Position numbers and translations under genes: made by a program | Assembly: GCF_900116805.1 (NCBI RefSeq) | Contig: NZ_FPBV01000024.1 | Coordinates: 1 to 49,708, forward strand | Source of the DNA: Paenalicyclobacillus macrosporangiidus | GTDB taxonomy: Bacteria; Bacillota; Bacilli; Alicyclobacillales; Alicyclobacillaceae | Length of the DNA stretch: 49,708 nucleotides | Direction of reading: 5' to 3' | Notes under the pieces: generated by a model | The model's input: only the letters and a program-made list of their open reading frames with translations | Told to the model about the DNA's origin: nothing | The model's database searches: none | Shown here: one piece after another, positions 49,507-49,708 of the stretch | How positions within the stretch are numbered: the first letter of the stretch is position 1 | Layout: each line of letters starts with the position of its first letter

Positions 49507-49708
49507 TCACACAAAGTCCCGCGAAGTCAAGCCCGACATGGATTCGCAAGACCTGTAGATAACTCGTGTAGTAACTACAGCCCGAGCGGCGTGTTCATAC
49601 GGATGCCCAGAACTCGCGAAGGCTCCGCGACCTGCAGGGCACCAAGAATCTCCCGTTGTACTTCAGTTGTCTCCGTCCGCTGCACCACGATTCCCTGCGG
49701 CGTCTTTT
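49487..49708 (-). mobile_element. End of an insertion sequence, cut by the window edge
   Basis: The CotS-like homology ends at about 49486 and is followed by about 90 bp of non-coding DNA and a transposase C-terminus on the minus strand. The left end of the element should lie between 49487 and about 49510; I cannot define the terminal repeat because the other end is outside the window. A hairpin CTGTAG...CTACAG (49553-49580 area) covers the transposase stop and may block read-through. Confidence 0.55.
49575..49706 (-). CDS. Transposase C-terminal fragment (IS1634-like, tentative)
   Basis: Forty-three codons are visible before the window ends: they start KTPQGIVVQRTETTEVQ and continue REILGALQVAEPSRVLGIRMNTPLGL to a TAG stop at 49575-49577. 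The pattern q-R-E-I-L-x-A-L-x-V-x-x-P-x-R-V-L is common at the C-terminus of IS1634/IS4-type DDE transposases. The family assignment needs the missing upstream part. Confidence 0.5.
   Translation of the reverse strand, partial: KTPQGIVVQRTETTEVQREILGALQVAEPSRVLGIRMNTPLGL

Overview
This window looks like chromosome from a GC-rich, endospore-forming Bacilli member, most likely Alicyclobacillaceae (Alicyclobacillus/Kyrpidia-like). That placement is inference from gene content: the coproporphyrin-type haem genes hemE-hemH-hemY, a bacilliredoxin, an ATP-dependent PEP carboxykinase, AddAB recombination nuclease, CotS- and YheC-like spore-coat genes, a YtrA-type GntR/ABC unit and strong Shine-Dalgarno sites (many GTG/TTG starts). 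Most of the window is ordinary, densely packed chromosome; two stretches (about 1-530 and 39050-40910) are visibly more AT-rich.

Layout. 1-913: unexplained AT-richer DNA, then a selenocysteine tRNA (selC, minus strand) with its own sigma-A promoter, and a 12-bp tandem repeat abutting hemY. 914-4492 (minus): hemE-hemH-hemY, overlapping genes from one promoter. 4717-8973 (plus): bacilliredoxin, FAH-family hydrolase, DtxR/MntR-family regulator, short D,D-carboxypeptidase, TM2 protein, DusB. 9059-10285 (minus): NiaP-like transporter. 10542-18409 (plus): addB-addA with a 4-nt overlap. 18661-19887: MFS exporter. 19999-21698 (minus): sodium:solute symporter plus its small DUF3311 partner. 21818-23806: DUF309 protein, an unrecognised 107-aa protein and a ketopantoate-reductase homologue. 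24002-25489: pckA with two CcpN-like sites. 25732-28061: YtrA-type regulator with ABC ATPase and permease. 28151-31075 (minus): moeA, aldo/keto reductase and a hypothetical protein. 31315-34365: cyclophilin, a hypothetical on minus, then an adjacent SDR and class-V aminotransferase homologue, each lacking a key catalytic residue. 34385-35995 (minus): small membrane protein and a DUF2089-DUF4097 pair. 36248-38920: thiolase and an RsmF-type RNA m5C methyltransferase, convergent. 39053-40904: AT-rich insert with a pseudogene broken by two frameshifts and an unknown membrane protein. 41199-43780: queF, gtrA-like, panD, YheC-like ATP-grasp protein. 43858-48277: 2-oxoacid dehydrogenase E1alpha, E1beta and a frameshifted E2 with a damaged subunit-binding domain, then an acyl-CoA dehydrogenase. 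48697-49708: a CotS-family kinase-like gene truncated at its 3' end, followed by the end of an IS transposase gene that runs off the window.

The most noteworthy points are the selenocysteine tRNA in a Bacilli-like genome, the SDR/aminotransferase pair with missing catalytic residues, the degraded E2 linker/PSBD region, and the CcpN-like operator pair at pckA. I found no CRISPR array, phage or clear novel defence system. Calls rest on reading motifs by eye; no database search was possible.
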